Assembly: GCF_033115175.1 (NCBI RefSeq)
Contig: NC_084836.1
Span: forward strand, 83,976,253-84,040,252
Direction: 5' to 3'
DNA from: Lepus europaeus
Taxonomy: Eukaryota; Chordata; Mammalia; Lagomorpha; Leporidae
Length of the DNA stretch: 64,000 nt
Part shown: positions 23,473-34,717 of the stretch, in pieces
Layout: the number at the start of each line of letters is the position of its first letter
How positions within the stretch are numbered: the first letter of the stretch is position 1
The notes under the pieces: model-generated
Told to the model about the DNA's origin: nothing
Databases searched by the model: none
The model's input: only the letters and a program-made list of their open reading frames with translations
Made by a program: the position numbers and the translations under genes

Positions 23473-23576
23473 ACTATTGTCAATCTTATTGATCAGAGTC
23501 TGAGCCACCTGCTGGGATACGTTCCACCAGTGGGTGAGGCTAATAGGTCCTAAAAACACCCAGCTGCTTCTTTTTA
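23473..23576 (+). repeat. diverged direct repeat, copy A (about 100 bp)
   Basis: Matches 23882-23981 in the same orientation: both contain ACTATTG.CAATCTTATTG, then CCAGTGGGTGA.G and CTAATAGG in the same order, with many substitutions. A SINE sits between the copies. Confidence 0.8.
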
Positions 23577-23579
23577 TTT

Positions 23580-23881
23580 TTTAAAAAATATTTATGTATT
23601 TATTTGAGAGGAAGACTTACAGACAGAGAGAGGTTAAACAGAAAGAAAAGTCTTACAACCACTGGTTCACTCCCCAAATAGTTGCAACAGCCAAGGCTGA
23701 AGCCAGGAGCCTCTTCCAGGTCTCCCATGCAGGTGCGGGGGTCCAAGCACTTGGGCCATCTTCCACTGCTTCCCCAGGCACATTGGGTTGGAAAAGGAGC
23801 AGCCGGGCCTGGAGCCAGTGCCCACATGGCATGCCGGCGCCGCAGGTGGAGGCTTAGCCTACCAAGCCACAGTGCCAGCCC
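23580..23881 (-). mobile_element. C-type SINE between two diverged repeats
   Basis: Minus-strand copy: T-rich tail at 23580, TTTATTTGAGAGG, GA-rich stretch, body, and a GC-poor head ending CAGCCCC at 23881. The flanking repeats are about 100 bp, far longer than usual target-site duplications. Confidence 0.87.
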
Positions 23882-23981
23882 CACTATTGCCAATCTTATT
23901 GGTCAGGATCTGAGACACTGGCTGGACCAGTGGGTGAAGACTAATAGGCATTAAATGACATCCAACTGCTGCTTTTTCACC
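23882..23981 (+). repeat. diverged direct repeat, copy B (about 100 bp)
   Basis: Partner of 23473-23576. Differences by eye, including small gaps, suggest an old tandem duplication. Confidence 0.8.
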
Positions 23982-24221
23982 TCCAGCACCTCTGAGAGCC
24001 AGGCCTCCTTGCCACGGCCTGTTTTTTCCGTTCAAGGCCTGGCTATTAAGGAGAGACTCAGCCCCATTTTGGGAATGGTTCAAATGTCTCTGAGAAGCAG
24101 ACCCTGGAGGATTTGAGTAGACAGAATTTCTTTAGGAGGTGATTCCAGGGGACATCAGTCAGAAAGTGAGACAGGGAAGAGAAGCAAGTCACCAAGCTCA
24201 GTGTGTTAGCAAGAAAGACAC

Positions 24222-24583
24222 TAGGGGCTGGCATTGGGGTGCAGCAGATCAAGACACCACCTACAATGCTGGCATCCCATGTCAGAGCACAGGGTTCAAG
24301 TCCCGGCTGCTCCACTTCCAACCCAGCTCCCTGCTAATGTGCCTGGGAAAATGGCAGGAAATGGTCCAAGTAGCTGGGCCCCTGCATCCACGTGGGAGAC
24401 CAAGATGGAGTTCCAGGATCCCGGCTTCAGCCTCGTGCAGCCCTAGCCATTATAGCCATTTGGAGAGTGAACCAACAGATGGAAGACATCTCTCTTTCCC
24501 TCTCTCTCTCCCTCTCTCTCTCTCCCTCTGTTATGTTGCCTTTCAAATAAATAAAATAAATCTTTGAAAAAGAAAAAAAAAAA
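24222..24583 (+). mobile_element. C-type SINE
   Basis: Plus-strand copy with head GGGGCTGGCATTGGGG, body, CT-rich run at 24490-24529 and an AATAAATAAAATAAATC tail ending in A-rich sequence at about 24583. Confidence 0.9.
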
Positions 24584-25205
24584 CACCACCGTAGGCCACT
24601 GGAGCTCAATTCCGTGTGAGACCTTTGGGAGACAGTGGGAGCTGTACACAGCATGTGGCCTTCCCAGGTGAGATGTGCTGCTATGCCTTACATGAGCTCA
24701 TCAGCCGTTGGTTCCTCCCAGGGGCTGTTAATTCCTTGGCATTTCCAGACTGCAGTGGAAACCAAGAGCCAGTTCCAGTGACCCTCTAATGCCGTCAGGT
24801 ATCCATAGCACCTACTGCTCTTCTCTCTTGCTATAACTTCTCCATCTGTGTGGCAGGAATCAGCCTTGGTCTGTGTGGCTAGTTGAATGAACCCTGTTCC
24901 ATGGACCAGGAAGCAGGAAGAAGGAAGCCGTACACAGACTCCCCAGACTGAGCCACATTCTCACTCCGGCCTGTGCCACAGAGCTCCTAGGCTGGGAGAT
25001 AGAGACACTTCGGGTGCTTATCTAGAGGTTAATGAAGGTGAAAATGTGCCTCTCACTCGCATGCTCCTTTCTGATCAGATCTCAGAGGGAAAGAAGGCAC
25101 CACAGTGCAGGATTTGGAGGGTGCAGACCTGACTTCAACCTCCAGGCTTTATTTTAGCCATTCCTTGCTCTTCTGTTGCTCAGGCTGTCCATTTTGAGAA
25201 ACACA
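24584..25205. other. intergenic sequence, no gene recognised
   Basis: Unassigned. Frames are short and without family character. Confidence 0.55.
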
Positions 25206-25211
25206 TTATGG

Positions 25212-25516
25212 CCAGCCCGTTATATTCATAGCCACGCATCTGTGTGTTCAATCAACTGCAGATCAAAAACATTTTTTTTTATGTTGCTTCACCGCTGAAC
25301 GTGCACACACTTTTGTTGTCTTTATTTCCTAAACAATGTAGCATAACTACATAGGTAGCATGTACCTTGGCTTCGATATTCCAAGCAGTCTGGAGTTGAT
25401 TTAAATCAAGGAGGAGGACACGCATAGGTTGTATGTTTACATAAGGGACTTGAGCATCCCATGGATTTTGATAGCCTGGAACCAAACCCCCATGGGTACC
25501 CAGGGATGACTGTACT
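25212..25516 (-). mobile_element. MER2-like Tigger non-autonomous DNA transposon
   Basis: From memory of the MER2/pogo-type consensus, both ends and the middle fit: GGCCAGCCCGT and CAACTGCAGATCAAAAAC at the left, ACATAAGGGACTTGAGCATC and GGATTTTGATAG toward the right, ending AGGGATGACTGTA. It is inverted relative to the similar copy at 40105-40351. The family name needs a library comparison. Confidence 0.65.
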
Positions 25517-25589
25517 GTGTCGCACACAGACAGGAGGGTTTGGAGAGGATGGGGCTGTTTTATTTGCTTTAATTTTTTTTTAATTTTTT

Positions 25590-25924
25590 AATTTTATTTT
25601 TTAAAGATTTTATTCATTTGAGAGGTAGAGTTATAGAAAGTGAGAGGGAGAGACAGAGAGAAAGGTCTTCCATCTGCTGGTTCACTCCCTAAATGGCCAC
25701 AATGGCCAGAGCTGGGCTGATCCGAAGCCAGGAGCCAGGAACTTCTTCCATGTCTCCCACTTGGGTGCAGGGATCCAGGCACTTGGACCATCTTCTACTG
25801 CTCTCCCAGGCCTTAGCAGAGAGCTAGATCAGAAGTGGAGCATCTGGAACTCGAACCAGCACCCACATGGGATGCCGGCACCTCCAAACGTAGGAATATC
25901 CTACTGCACCATAGCACCAGTCCC
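25590..25924 (-). mobile_element. C-type SINE
   Basis: Minus-strand copy: TTTTTTAAAGATTTTATTC tail, GA-rich stretch 25640-25665, body, and a head ending CACCAGTCCC near 25924. Confidence 0.9.
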
Positions 25925-28900
25925 TTCTTTACATTTAAATGCAATAGCTATTTCAAAAGTAAGTCAGGCAACTCCAATTCAAGCTCACAAACAATAACAA
26001 GTTAGACTTGAGCAAGGGTACAGTGTAGGTTTCATTCAACATCTATATTCATGAGTACTTGGGTATGAAATAAAGTCACACATTTCCAAAGAGGCTTTAG
26101 GCCTTCAATTATGTAGCTATTGTAAACACACCCACCACCCTAATAGATGAGAACTCAACGAGATCTTCCCTCCCTTCTCAGAACTGAAGTCCTCATGGCC
26201 CAGTCCATCATGCACTGAGTTATTAATGTTTAAGTCAGTTCTGCGAAGAAGTGAGCAGTGTCAACATCGGGCTAAATGCACAGTGTTTAAATTTTAATCG
26301 CACAGAGACTCTGCAAAGACAAGCCTGTGCCTAGGAGGCTCTCTGGGGAAAGGTTAAACAGGATGACAATAGCAAAGGAGGGGAAACAAAGGAAAACAGA
26401 TCCTCGCTGGGGAGAGGCAGCTGGCGCCATGCAAGTCGACAGCACATGCACAACAGAGGGGTAAGGGGCACTATGTTCTCTCAGAAAAATAATAGGATGT
26501 TGTGGTCGCCTTCGGGAAGAAGCCATAAAGTGAGAAGGCCATGATAGCTGTTTGAAAAGCAATTAAGCAGGCTCTGAGAGGAGACTACAAAGGCACTCAG
26601 GAAGAAATGCAATGAACTTGGAACTCCACCGTGGGTGACTCCTCTGGAGCGCATGACGGGCGCTCTGCGAAATGTGAAATCAGAAGCAAGGTGTGCACAA
26701 CCAGCAAAAGGCCCATCTTTCAAATCCCAGGGAGAGGAAATTGCCAGTGCTCCTGCCTAACAAGCCGGCTGCAGATGGAAGCCCTGCCGGTTCTGTGGCC
26801 AAGAGCTCAGGTTGGCAGTGTGGCGTGTGCACCGAAAGGAACCTGCACAAATCTATTTTTCAGGTACCAGCTCTACCTAATGGCTCGTTACAAAACAAAT
26901 GCACCGCAGATTGGACTTGGAAAACAAACTGCAGCAGGATAATTGCTTAGGCCTTCCCGGCTATTTGTCATTCTTTCCAAATTCACCTACTGATGAATAT
27001 CACCTGTTAGAGCTGATGCTCTCAGCCTTGGTGCTGTCAGCCTGCAGGCCTAGAATCTTCTTTGCTGAGGGCTGTTTTGTGCTTCATAGGAGGGGGAGCA
27101 GCATCCCCGGCCCCCACCCATTGGAGGCCCCCTCCTCCAGTCGTGACCATCAAAAATGTCCCCAGACACTGCCAAATATCTTTGGGAAGGAGAGAAAGAG
27201 AGGTGAGAGAACCTCTCTGTTCTATGAAATAGAAACCCGGACTTGCTTCTCGTTTGTTGCATTCTTACAGGGCATGGTGGGCAGCTGTGGGCTGGGAGTG
27301 TTTGCCTGCAGATCCCTTCACCTGCACTTAACAGGGGAAGTGACTGGCAGCACGCGTCCTGGGCCTTCCAGCCACGCCATGGTGCCCGTGGAGGGTGCTG
27401 GAGGTTGAGTTGAGTATTTTCTGGGGATGCTTCTGCTTACTGTCTGAGCTCAAGGTGCTATTGCTACGTTGCTATAAACCAATTATAACAATCTATACAC
27501 TCTGCAGGGATCCCTCTCTAAAGGAAACATGCAAAACGGGTCTGGAAGTGAAATGTCAGCTTTCCCCCATGTGTGAATTTTCAAATCCAGATTAATAAAA
27601 GGCACATCACTACTCCTCTCCATGCCTGGGGTAGGGCAGATTGAAGCTGGTGTGTGTTGGGGGCGGGAGAGGGGTGTGGCCAGTCCATCTGGGAACGCAT
27701 CCCCCCCCCCCCCGGGGGTGGGGCGGGGGGTGGTGATCCTGCTGAGGACGCTCACATTATGGGTGCTGATTCCAGCAGTCTCCCTGTGTGCCAGGTCCCA
27801 GGCTGACCACTGGAGGGCACCCTAGCGCCGCTGAAGTTTCCTAGGGCTGCCTGACATCCAAAAGTTGCAGGGTCCACAGAAGGAGGACATCGGAGCTAAA
27901 GTAGCCACTCGGGGACAGAGAATGTGACAGGGACTCGAGCATGCTCAGAGATTGTGCGAAGGTGAAATGAAATGAAAAGCAAGCGGAGCAGAGCCGGCCG
28001 TAGCCGGGAAAGGCAGGACAGCCTGCAAATAAGCCGTGCAAGGGTGTTTGCGTGTTTTCAGGCCCCTCCCTGCTTCCATGCCTTCTTCCTCCCAGCCTCC
28101 AGCACCCACAGCCTACTTGAGACCGCTTGGGAACGATGCTCCCCACCCAACCGTAATCAGTGACTGTCACTATAACAGAAGAGCTGACGTTGGGGGATTT
28201 AGAAGCGTGTTTGCTTGGTGCGTCTGACGGCCGGCCAGTCCAGGAGCAAGGCAGCGGCATCTGGCCTCTGATGAGGGCCTAGCATCTTAGCCCGGCCGAG
28301 GGCAGCACGTGCGGAGAGCGCGCGAGTGCGCTGCTCCCGCGGTAACCCAGGAATCCACCAAAGGATTGGTCCACCGGAGGGCGGGGCCCTCAGGACCCAG
28401 GCACCCCACAAAGGCCCCGCCCTTTTAACATATAACTTTAGTGTAAAATTTGCTCACATTGGACCACGGCAAGGACCCACAGGCAAGAAGAAAGCCCAGC
28501 TTCCTTGGCTTGGAACAAAGTTGACCCCGAGGTGCGACTTGGCACTGAGAGTGTCCTGTGGGATCGAGCAGCTGCCAGCCTCTGCAGGACCTTGCTGCAG
28601 GTGGCAGCCTGCCTGCGCACCCCCGCCCCATCTCCCACCCCTCAATCTCTCTCTCTTTTTCTTTCCTATTTCCCGTGGGAGTCATTCTTTACTAAACCAC
28701 TATACCACGACTCCTCCTCTCAGCATCTGCCTTTGGGGACGCCCACCCAAGGCATTGGTTCACAGTTGATGCTCATAGACACGGGTGCCTTTGCCATCTC
28801 CACCTACCTGGCTGCTTCAGGTCACCTGTGGTTCAGTCCAGTGTGCCAGCCTACTCCTGAGCTCCCAGAGGCTCAGCCAACAGCCTTGCCAAAGATCATT

Positions 28901-29999
28901 CCCAAGATCTGTTGTGACCCAGGCTTGGTTTTGTTGGCTTCTCTGTTTATCGCAGCACTGACTGCATAACTGGAAACCCAGGGAAAGATCGGGGCATGGT
29001 CAGAAAGGCCCTCCCGTCATTTGGGGAGCATCAGGGGCAGAGGAGGAGAGGGAACCAGCAGGGAACTGACAAACCCTGGATGACGGAGGGTGTCATGGCA
29101 GAGTTGAGCAGACACCCAAACACCATAACTCAGGCTTCCTGCCTTCATTGGTAGAGATCCAAATGGCCACTCTCCCCCAGTTGATATAGCACTGCTCAAA
29201 TTAAAATTCCTTTCTCCACTGATTCTTTCACCAGAATCAATTTACACATTGAAACCAACAGGAAACAGGGAGAGAGAGTGGGAAAGTAGATACTTGAACC
29301 CCAAACATGCTGACTTGGACCCTGGCACGCGTTTGAGAAAAATGATTAAAACAATTGCTCACGTGTGACGGGAAAGTCATTTCCGTTGAGAAAAATATTT
29401 AAACCAGGACTTGGGGAGCATTCTCTGTCTTCATTAGCAATGGGCCGGATTATTCAGAGGGTAGCTCCTATAAAGCACACGAGCCAGTACATCATCTTCC
29501 TGATTAAATTACTCGTCGGCCATGGTATTTGTAGCTGATGCAACTGGGAAGACATCAATGGCCTCAAATTGTATTTCCAGGGCCGAACGAAGAGGATTCA
29601 GAGCTTGAGTAATTTCCTTTCCTCTTATTTTTTTTTCCCCCACCATTTTCAGATAAATGAGAGCGATAGTTGAAGAAATGAGATTTTCTTCCTAGTGCTT
29701 ATGCCTATTTCCTCTGTCCACTCGGAGTTGAAATGTTTGCCCCCTCCAGAGATTTGTTTAAATGCTGCCTGAAGGAGCTGAACGTTCCCCTGCATTGACT
29801 CTGATCTGTGGGAGCACATGCATCCTTGCAGCCCATCCACATGAGAAGCATCGATGCAGCGTTTGCCTAAGGGCAGGCATGGGTGGTGCCAAGGAGACTG
29901 AGGCTCTTTTGCTTGTCTTTCTTCGGAGGCTGTGAAATACACTGGGACTCCCTGAAACTGCGGCTGAAGTTTAGTCATTATCCTCTCTCATTCCTCTTT
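25925..29999. other. 4-kb intergenic stretch without recognised genes or SINEs
   Basis: No coding exon is recognised. Contents worth noting are a C13/G5 run and G-rich stretch at 27701-27735, a CpG-rich patch at 28190-28430 (listed separately), and repeat-free AT-rich sequence at 29200-29660 that could be conserved non-coding DNA. Longer open frames here (such as 26899-27408) run through non-coding-looking sequence and overlap others on the opposite strand. Confidence 0.55.
28190..28440. promoter_or_regulatory. small CpG-rich patch with paired GC boxes
   Basis: Within an otherwise CpG-poor region this stretch has dense CpG, an inverted CCAAT (ATTGG at about 28365), a GC box GGGCGGGGCC (28379-28388) and a second in reverse, GGCCCCGCCC (28413-28422). 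The two GC boxes make an inverted repeat with a spacer of about 24 bases. This could be a promoter or enhancer of an unannotated transcript. There is no direct evidence of transcription. Confidence 0.4.
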
Positions 30000-30002
30000 T
30001 TA

Positions 30003-30336
30003 ATTTTTTTAAGATTTATTTATTTATTTGACAGGCAGAGTTACAGAAAAGGGGAGAGACACACAGAGAGAGAGGTCTTCCATCTGCTGGTTCACTCCCC
30101 AAATGGCCACAAAGGCCAGAAATGAGCCGATCTGGAGCCAGGAGCCAGGAGCTTCTTCCGGGTCCCTCACACTTGGGTGCAGGGATCCAGGTGCTTGGGC
30201 CATCTTCTATTGCTTTCCCAGGTGCATTAGCAGGGAGCTGCATCCGAAGCAGAGCAGTAAGGACCTGAACCAGTGCCCCGATACGAGATGCTGGTGGTGC
30301 AGGTAGCAGCTTGGCTAACTGCTCCACACCCCAACC
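30003..30336 (-). mobile_element. C-type SINE
   Basis: Minus-strand copy with TTTTTTTAAGATTTATTTATTTATTT tail region, ACAGGCAGAG, GA-rich stretch, body and head remnant ending near 30336 (CACACCCCAACC). Confidence 0.9.
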
Positions 30337-31040
30337 ACCTAATAACCCTGGATGTCTCTGATTCTCACAATGGCTTCAGTGTCTCCATTTCACATGTCAA
30401 GCCTGAAAAACCCTTGTTTGGGCTAGATCATAACAGGCCTTATGGATTCACGATCAGAAACTTGAAGGATAGGTGTCTGATCTTAACATCCGATGGGAAT
30501 TCCAATTTCAAGTTTTCTTGCTTTGCAGAGAGCAGAAGCAGCTGCCCGAGCACTTGCCCCTTAGACGAAGCCTAATTTTTAACAGGAAGCCTGCTGTCAC
30601 AGCAGGAATGTTCTGTCCCGTCTTCAGGGAGGAGCTCATGGGGCTTTCAGCAGAGAACCAAAGCTCTCCCTGACATTGCCCTTGCGTGCCACTTACTGAA
30701 CACTTATTCCCAGGAAGTAGCCAAGAAAGGAAATTCAAAATGCCATACCTGGAAGACGAGGCGTCCTGCAGGTCTGTGGACCCAGGAGCTAGGTCAATGT
30801 TAGTAGTATCCATAGGATCATAGAGGCTTTATTTCCAAGGACCCCTGGCCAGTTAGTTATAGTCATTGCAAGGACAAGCCCTCAAAAGGGACAGCTGAAG
30901 TCAAGGGAAGTCGCTATTGGCTGGGCGCAGGACAGCAGGGAGACTCAGGGTGGCTTCTTGCCATCTGCAGCATCACTCAAGTTCCCAAGTAGGTGAGGGA
31001 GGGAAGGACAAAGGATACTTTGGGGCTTAGGAGAGAGAAA
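30337..31040. other. intergenic sequence, no gene recognised
   Basis: Unassigned 700 bases. Nothing recognised on either strand. Confidence 0.55.
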
Positions 31041-31041
31041 T

Positions 31042-31352
31042 GCTGGTGTTGGCGCTGTAGTGTATTAGGCTAAGCCTCCGCCTGTGGCACCAGCATCTCA
31101 TAGGGGCACAGGTTCATGTCCCGGCTGCTGCACTTCTGACCCAGCTCCCTGCTAATGCACCTGGGAGGGCAACTGAAGATGGTCCAAGTATTGGGACCCT
31201 ACACCCATGTGGAAGACCTGAAGGAAGCTCCTGGCTCCTGGCTGCAGATTGGCCAAGCTCCTGCCATTGTGGCCATTTGGGGAGTGAACCAACAAATGGA
31301 AGAACTCTCTCTCTCTCTAACTCTATCTCTCAAATAAATAAATCTTTAAAGA
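31042..31352 (+). mobile_element. C-type SINE
   Basis: Plus-strand copy: TGGTGTTGGCGCTGTAGTG head, body, CT run at 31306-31318, AAATAAATAAATC tail. Confidence 0.9.
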
Positions 31353-31507
31353 GAGAGAGAGTGAGCACAATGCCTCCCTGGTTTGTTCTCTTCTGCTTAG
31401 GTTTCTTAAAAAAAAAAATCTTTTTTTCTTTTTGAGAGTATCTGAGATGCTTCCCTGATGACAAAGGCAGTATGTACTACCCCAGGCTTTAAGACTAACA
31501 CTTGTAG

Positions 31508-31822
31508 AGCCCAGTGTTTTGGCACAGTGGGTTAAACCCCCACCTATGACACCAGCATCCATATGAGCATCACTTCGAGTTCCAGCTGCTAGGCTTCCAA
31601 TCCAGCTCCCTGCTAATGTGCCTGGGAAAGCAGCAGATGATGGCCCAGGTACTTTGGGCCCTACCATCCACATGGATGGAGTCCCAGGCTCCTGCTTCAG
31701 CCTGGCCAGCCCCAGCCATTGTGGCCATTTGAGGAGTGAACCAGTAGATGCAAGATCATTCTCTCTGTAACCCTGCCTTTCAAACAAGGAAATATAAAAA
31801 TAATAACAATAATAATAATAAT
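31508..31822 (+). mobile_element. C-type SINE with (AAT)n tail
   Basis: Plus-strand copy ending in an expanded AATAATAATAATAATAAT tail. The repeat TAACACTTGT occurs before (31496-31505) and after (31828-31837), giving the target-site duplication. Confidence 0.9.
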
Positions 31823-31973
31823 AAAGAATAACACTTGTCAAGCTCCTGTGTGTGTGTGTTTGAATCTTCAGGCTAAGTACTTGCAACATGCCTTGCTGAT
31901 ACATTTGTCAAGAGCTATGGAGAAAAATAAGAGTGCTCTGGGAAGAAAAGATACTCAAATATACTTTTAATTC

Positions 31974-32307
31974 TTTTTTTAAATATTTATTTTGTTTGTT
32001 TGAAAGACAGATTTACAGGGAAAAGTAGAGACAGAGAGAGAGAGGTCTTCCATCCTGGTTCACTCCCCAAATGGCCACAACAGCCGGAGCTGTGCCAATG
32101 CAAAGCCAGGAGCCAGGAGCTTCTTCCAGTTCTCCCACATGGGTACAGATGCCCAAGCACTTGGACCATCCTCTTCTGCTTTCCCAGGCACATTAACAAG
32201 GAGCTGGATTGGAACTAAAGCAGCCAGAACTCGAACCAGCGCCTATATGGGATGCTGGCGCTGCAGGTTGGGGCTTTAACCAACACTGCACCACAGCACT
32301 GGCCCCT
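31974..32307 (-). mobile_element. C-type SINE
   Basis: Minus-strand copy from the T-rich tail at 31974 to the head ending CACTGGCCCC at 32307. TAATTC on both sides is a weak target-site match. Confidence 0.9.
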
Positions 32308-32384
32308 AATTCACTTTTTTGGAAATAGTAGTTCCTTAAAGGTTTTTAAAACATTTTAAATCACTCTCATTTTTAATCTAACTT

Positions 32385-32575
32385 CACTACCATTTATTAA
32401 ACACCTACTGTGTATTGTGCACCATGCTGGGTGATTTTAAGTAGTGTCTTCATTTCATTGAATCCTCATCATCACTCCCAATAATAATGTTATTACCCCC
32501 AAAGATGTTATCATTCTCACTTTGCAGATGAGCAAGTTAGGAACAAGAGGCTAGATGGCATGAGCCTCGCCACAC
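32385..32575 (-). mobile_element. L2-like or MIR-like ancient fragment
   Basis: Phrases AAACACCTACTGTGTATTG, CATTGAATCCTCATCATC and TTTGCAGATGAGCAAGTTAG follow the order of ancient L2/MIR-class sequence in reverse orientation. The class is not settled by eye. Confidence 0.5.
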
Positions 32576-32705
32576 AAACAACAAACAGAAAGTCTGAGCC
32601 ATCATCCCTCCCAATGTGGAATAATCCCAAAAGCTGTTAGACCCGTACGTGTATTCCCCTAACCTTGATGTCATCTTTCACTTAATACAATAGCTTCTAT
32701 TTTTC

Positions 32706-32755
32706 AAAGACTGACTTATTTATTTATTTGAAAGAGAGATCATCAGAGAAAGCAG

Positions 32756-32802
<47 letters not shown>

Positions 32803-33021
32803 CTTCCATCTCTGATTCACTCCTCAAATGACTGCCACAGCCAGGAGCCAGGAACCAGGAGCTCCACCCAGGTCTCCCATATGGGTGGTCGGGGACCAAG
32901 CACGTGGGCCATCATCCAGTGCATCTGGGAAGTGTTAGCAGTGAGCTGAATTGGAAGTGTAAAGCACTGGGGACTCAAACCAGCCCGATGTGGCAGCTTC
33001 ACCCACTGTGCCACAACAACC
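32706..33021 (-). mobile_element. C-type SINE with long (GA)n tract
   Basis: Minus-strand copy with TTATTTATTTATTTG near the tail, an expanded pure (GA)n tract at about 32761-32801, body, and a degraded head ending near 33021. The tract is likely length-variable. Confidence 0.85.
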
Positions 33022-33029
33022 TTACAGTG

Positions 33030-33330
33030 ATGTCATAGTCAGTGATGGGTCACGTGTACAACAGTGGTCCCATAAGATTATCATGGAGCTGAACAATGCC
33101 TGTCCCCTAGTAGCCATACTATGACACATAGTAATTTCAGCCCAATGCAATTCTCATGTGTTGGTAGTGATGCTGGCGTAAGCAAACCTACTGCACATAC
33201 AGTCATAGATAGCAGAGAATACTTGATAAGGATAAGAAAACTCTGTTCCTGGTTTATGAATTTGCTACATCACACTTTTGATTGTTAGTTTACTGTGAAA
33301 CAGTGTGCTGTGGGGGCATATGGGTGCTGG
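33030..33330. mobile_element. probable DNA-transposon remnant (Tigger-like)
   Basis: Segments such as GTGGTCCCATAAGATTATC, GATGCTGGCGTAAGCAAACC and CTACTGCACATACAGTCATA resemble a mammalian pogo-type repeat consensus as I remember it. Ends are not defined. Confidence 0.4.
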
Positions 33331-34650
33331 GTGTCTCCAGGGGTGCTGGGTGTCTGGAATGGAGACGCCAGTGAGTGAGATGCTGGTAGAAATGGAATAA
33401 AGTGAGACAGAAACAAAAAACCTCGCCTTTTTGTTTAGTTTTATTGACACTATTTTACTTAATTGGTTTCTGTAGGCTTTGGAAAAAGATATTCATCCAA
33501 AGTCACAGGAAACGCACCTAAAAATGGTCCTGGGACCCAAGCCTCTGACCTTCCCTAAATGGTCTCTTCCTTATACTTGAGGGATGACCAGACCACAGGA
33601 AACTTGAGAGATAAACCCCATTCTCAAGACCCCACACTTTCTATCCCCCAGAGTGAAAAATGTTAAAAAAAAAAAAAAACCTCAGAAATTGTGAAATTTT
33701 TTGAATATAATACAGGCATTTCATGTAAACAAATACAAGCTACATCAAAAGAATTACATTAGGAACACAAAAAGCATTTGTGTAGTCAATTAGATACGGA
33801 GAGAGCTGTTAGACCCATCAAACTGTGAAGCCTGCAGCCCCATAACAGATTTAGGATTCATCACACCTGACTGAAGGAATTTTCCCAGGAAAAGGAACTT
33901 CAAAATTGACATAAAAAAGCAGAGAAAAACCCCACGGACTTTTTAATGCTGTGTCTTTTGGTGACTGGAAACTTGAACATTATCCAGTGAAGTCACATAG
34001 GAAGTGGAAATTATTCCATTAAAAACATTTCCATAAGCCAACCTCCTCACACACAGTATGCATCCATATGTATTTAACACGCAGGGAGAGGTAAATGGAT
34101 CATTTGTAAGCGAAGGCATTCAACTGAAAACATTGCTAGGTCTAAAAATCTCTATTTTCCCCTCCAAAAAACTCCATATCTAAAGTCATCAAATATTAAA
34201 AAGAAGAAAATTACTGGCATATTCCTGGATGACACAGCCTCTTTGGTTACATTATTAATGCTTCAACAGGTCAGAGAGAGAGAAAAGTGATAAATACCAC
34301 GCCCTAAGGGAAGACCTGCGACTCGCCAAGTTTATATACAGAAAAGACAAAGAGCTGGCCAGAATTACTATTTAGAAATAACTACAAAAAACTATCTTAT
34401 TTATTTGTCCCCACCTAAGAGAAGATTCTCTTGATGGCAATTTAGTTCTCCGGTGTCAGTTCCCTCCTTTGGGTCAAACATTGCCCTGTCCCAGTTTGTG
34501 GGATGATGAGGCCGGCAGAAGACAAGACAGAGTTGAAAATCCATTTTCCTGTCACCTCCAGCCGCAAACCCAGCCCCTCTGTACTGTAACAAATTCTTGA
34601 AACCAAGGTCCAACATTAGAGACATGCATTTTTTTGATGTATTCCATCTT
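33331..34650. other. intergenic sequence downstream of OTOR
   Basis: No gene or confident repeat is recognised. A15 run at 33665-33679. Candidate distal OTOR poly-A signals on the minus strand lie in TTATTTATTTG near 34394-34404. Confidence 0.5.
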
Positions 34651-34653
34651 GTC

Positions 34654-34659
34654 TTTATT
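34654..34659 (-). terminator. candidate OTOR polyadenylation signal
   Basis: AATAAA on the minus strand, 35 nt beyond the OTOR stop. It would give a very short 3' UTR, so a more distal site may also be used. Confidence 0.35.
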
Positions 34660-34693
34660 TTGGGTGTTTCTCTCTGCCATTTTGATTGAGTTC

Positions 34694-34717
34694 TTATTCA
34701 CAGAAGAAGTCAACATC
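34694..34717 (-). CDS. OTOR: OTOR coding exon 4 (24 coding nt)
   Basis: Encodes DVDFFCE and the stop. It contributes C127, the partner of C55, so this tiny coding part is needed for the fold. Acceptor CAG/GAT preceded by a pyrimidine-rich stretch (a T-rich run with interspersed G on the minus strand). Confidence 0.92.
   Translation of the reverse strand, partial: DVDFFCE

Noticed and set aside
26899-27408. 169-codon open frame
   Set aside because: No recognisable domain, no splice or promoter context, and other frames are equally open nearby.
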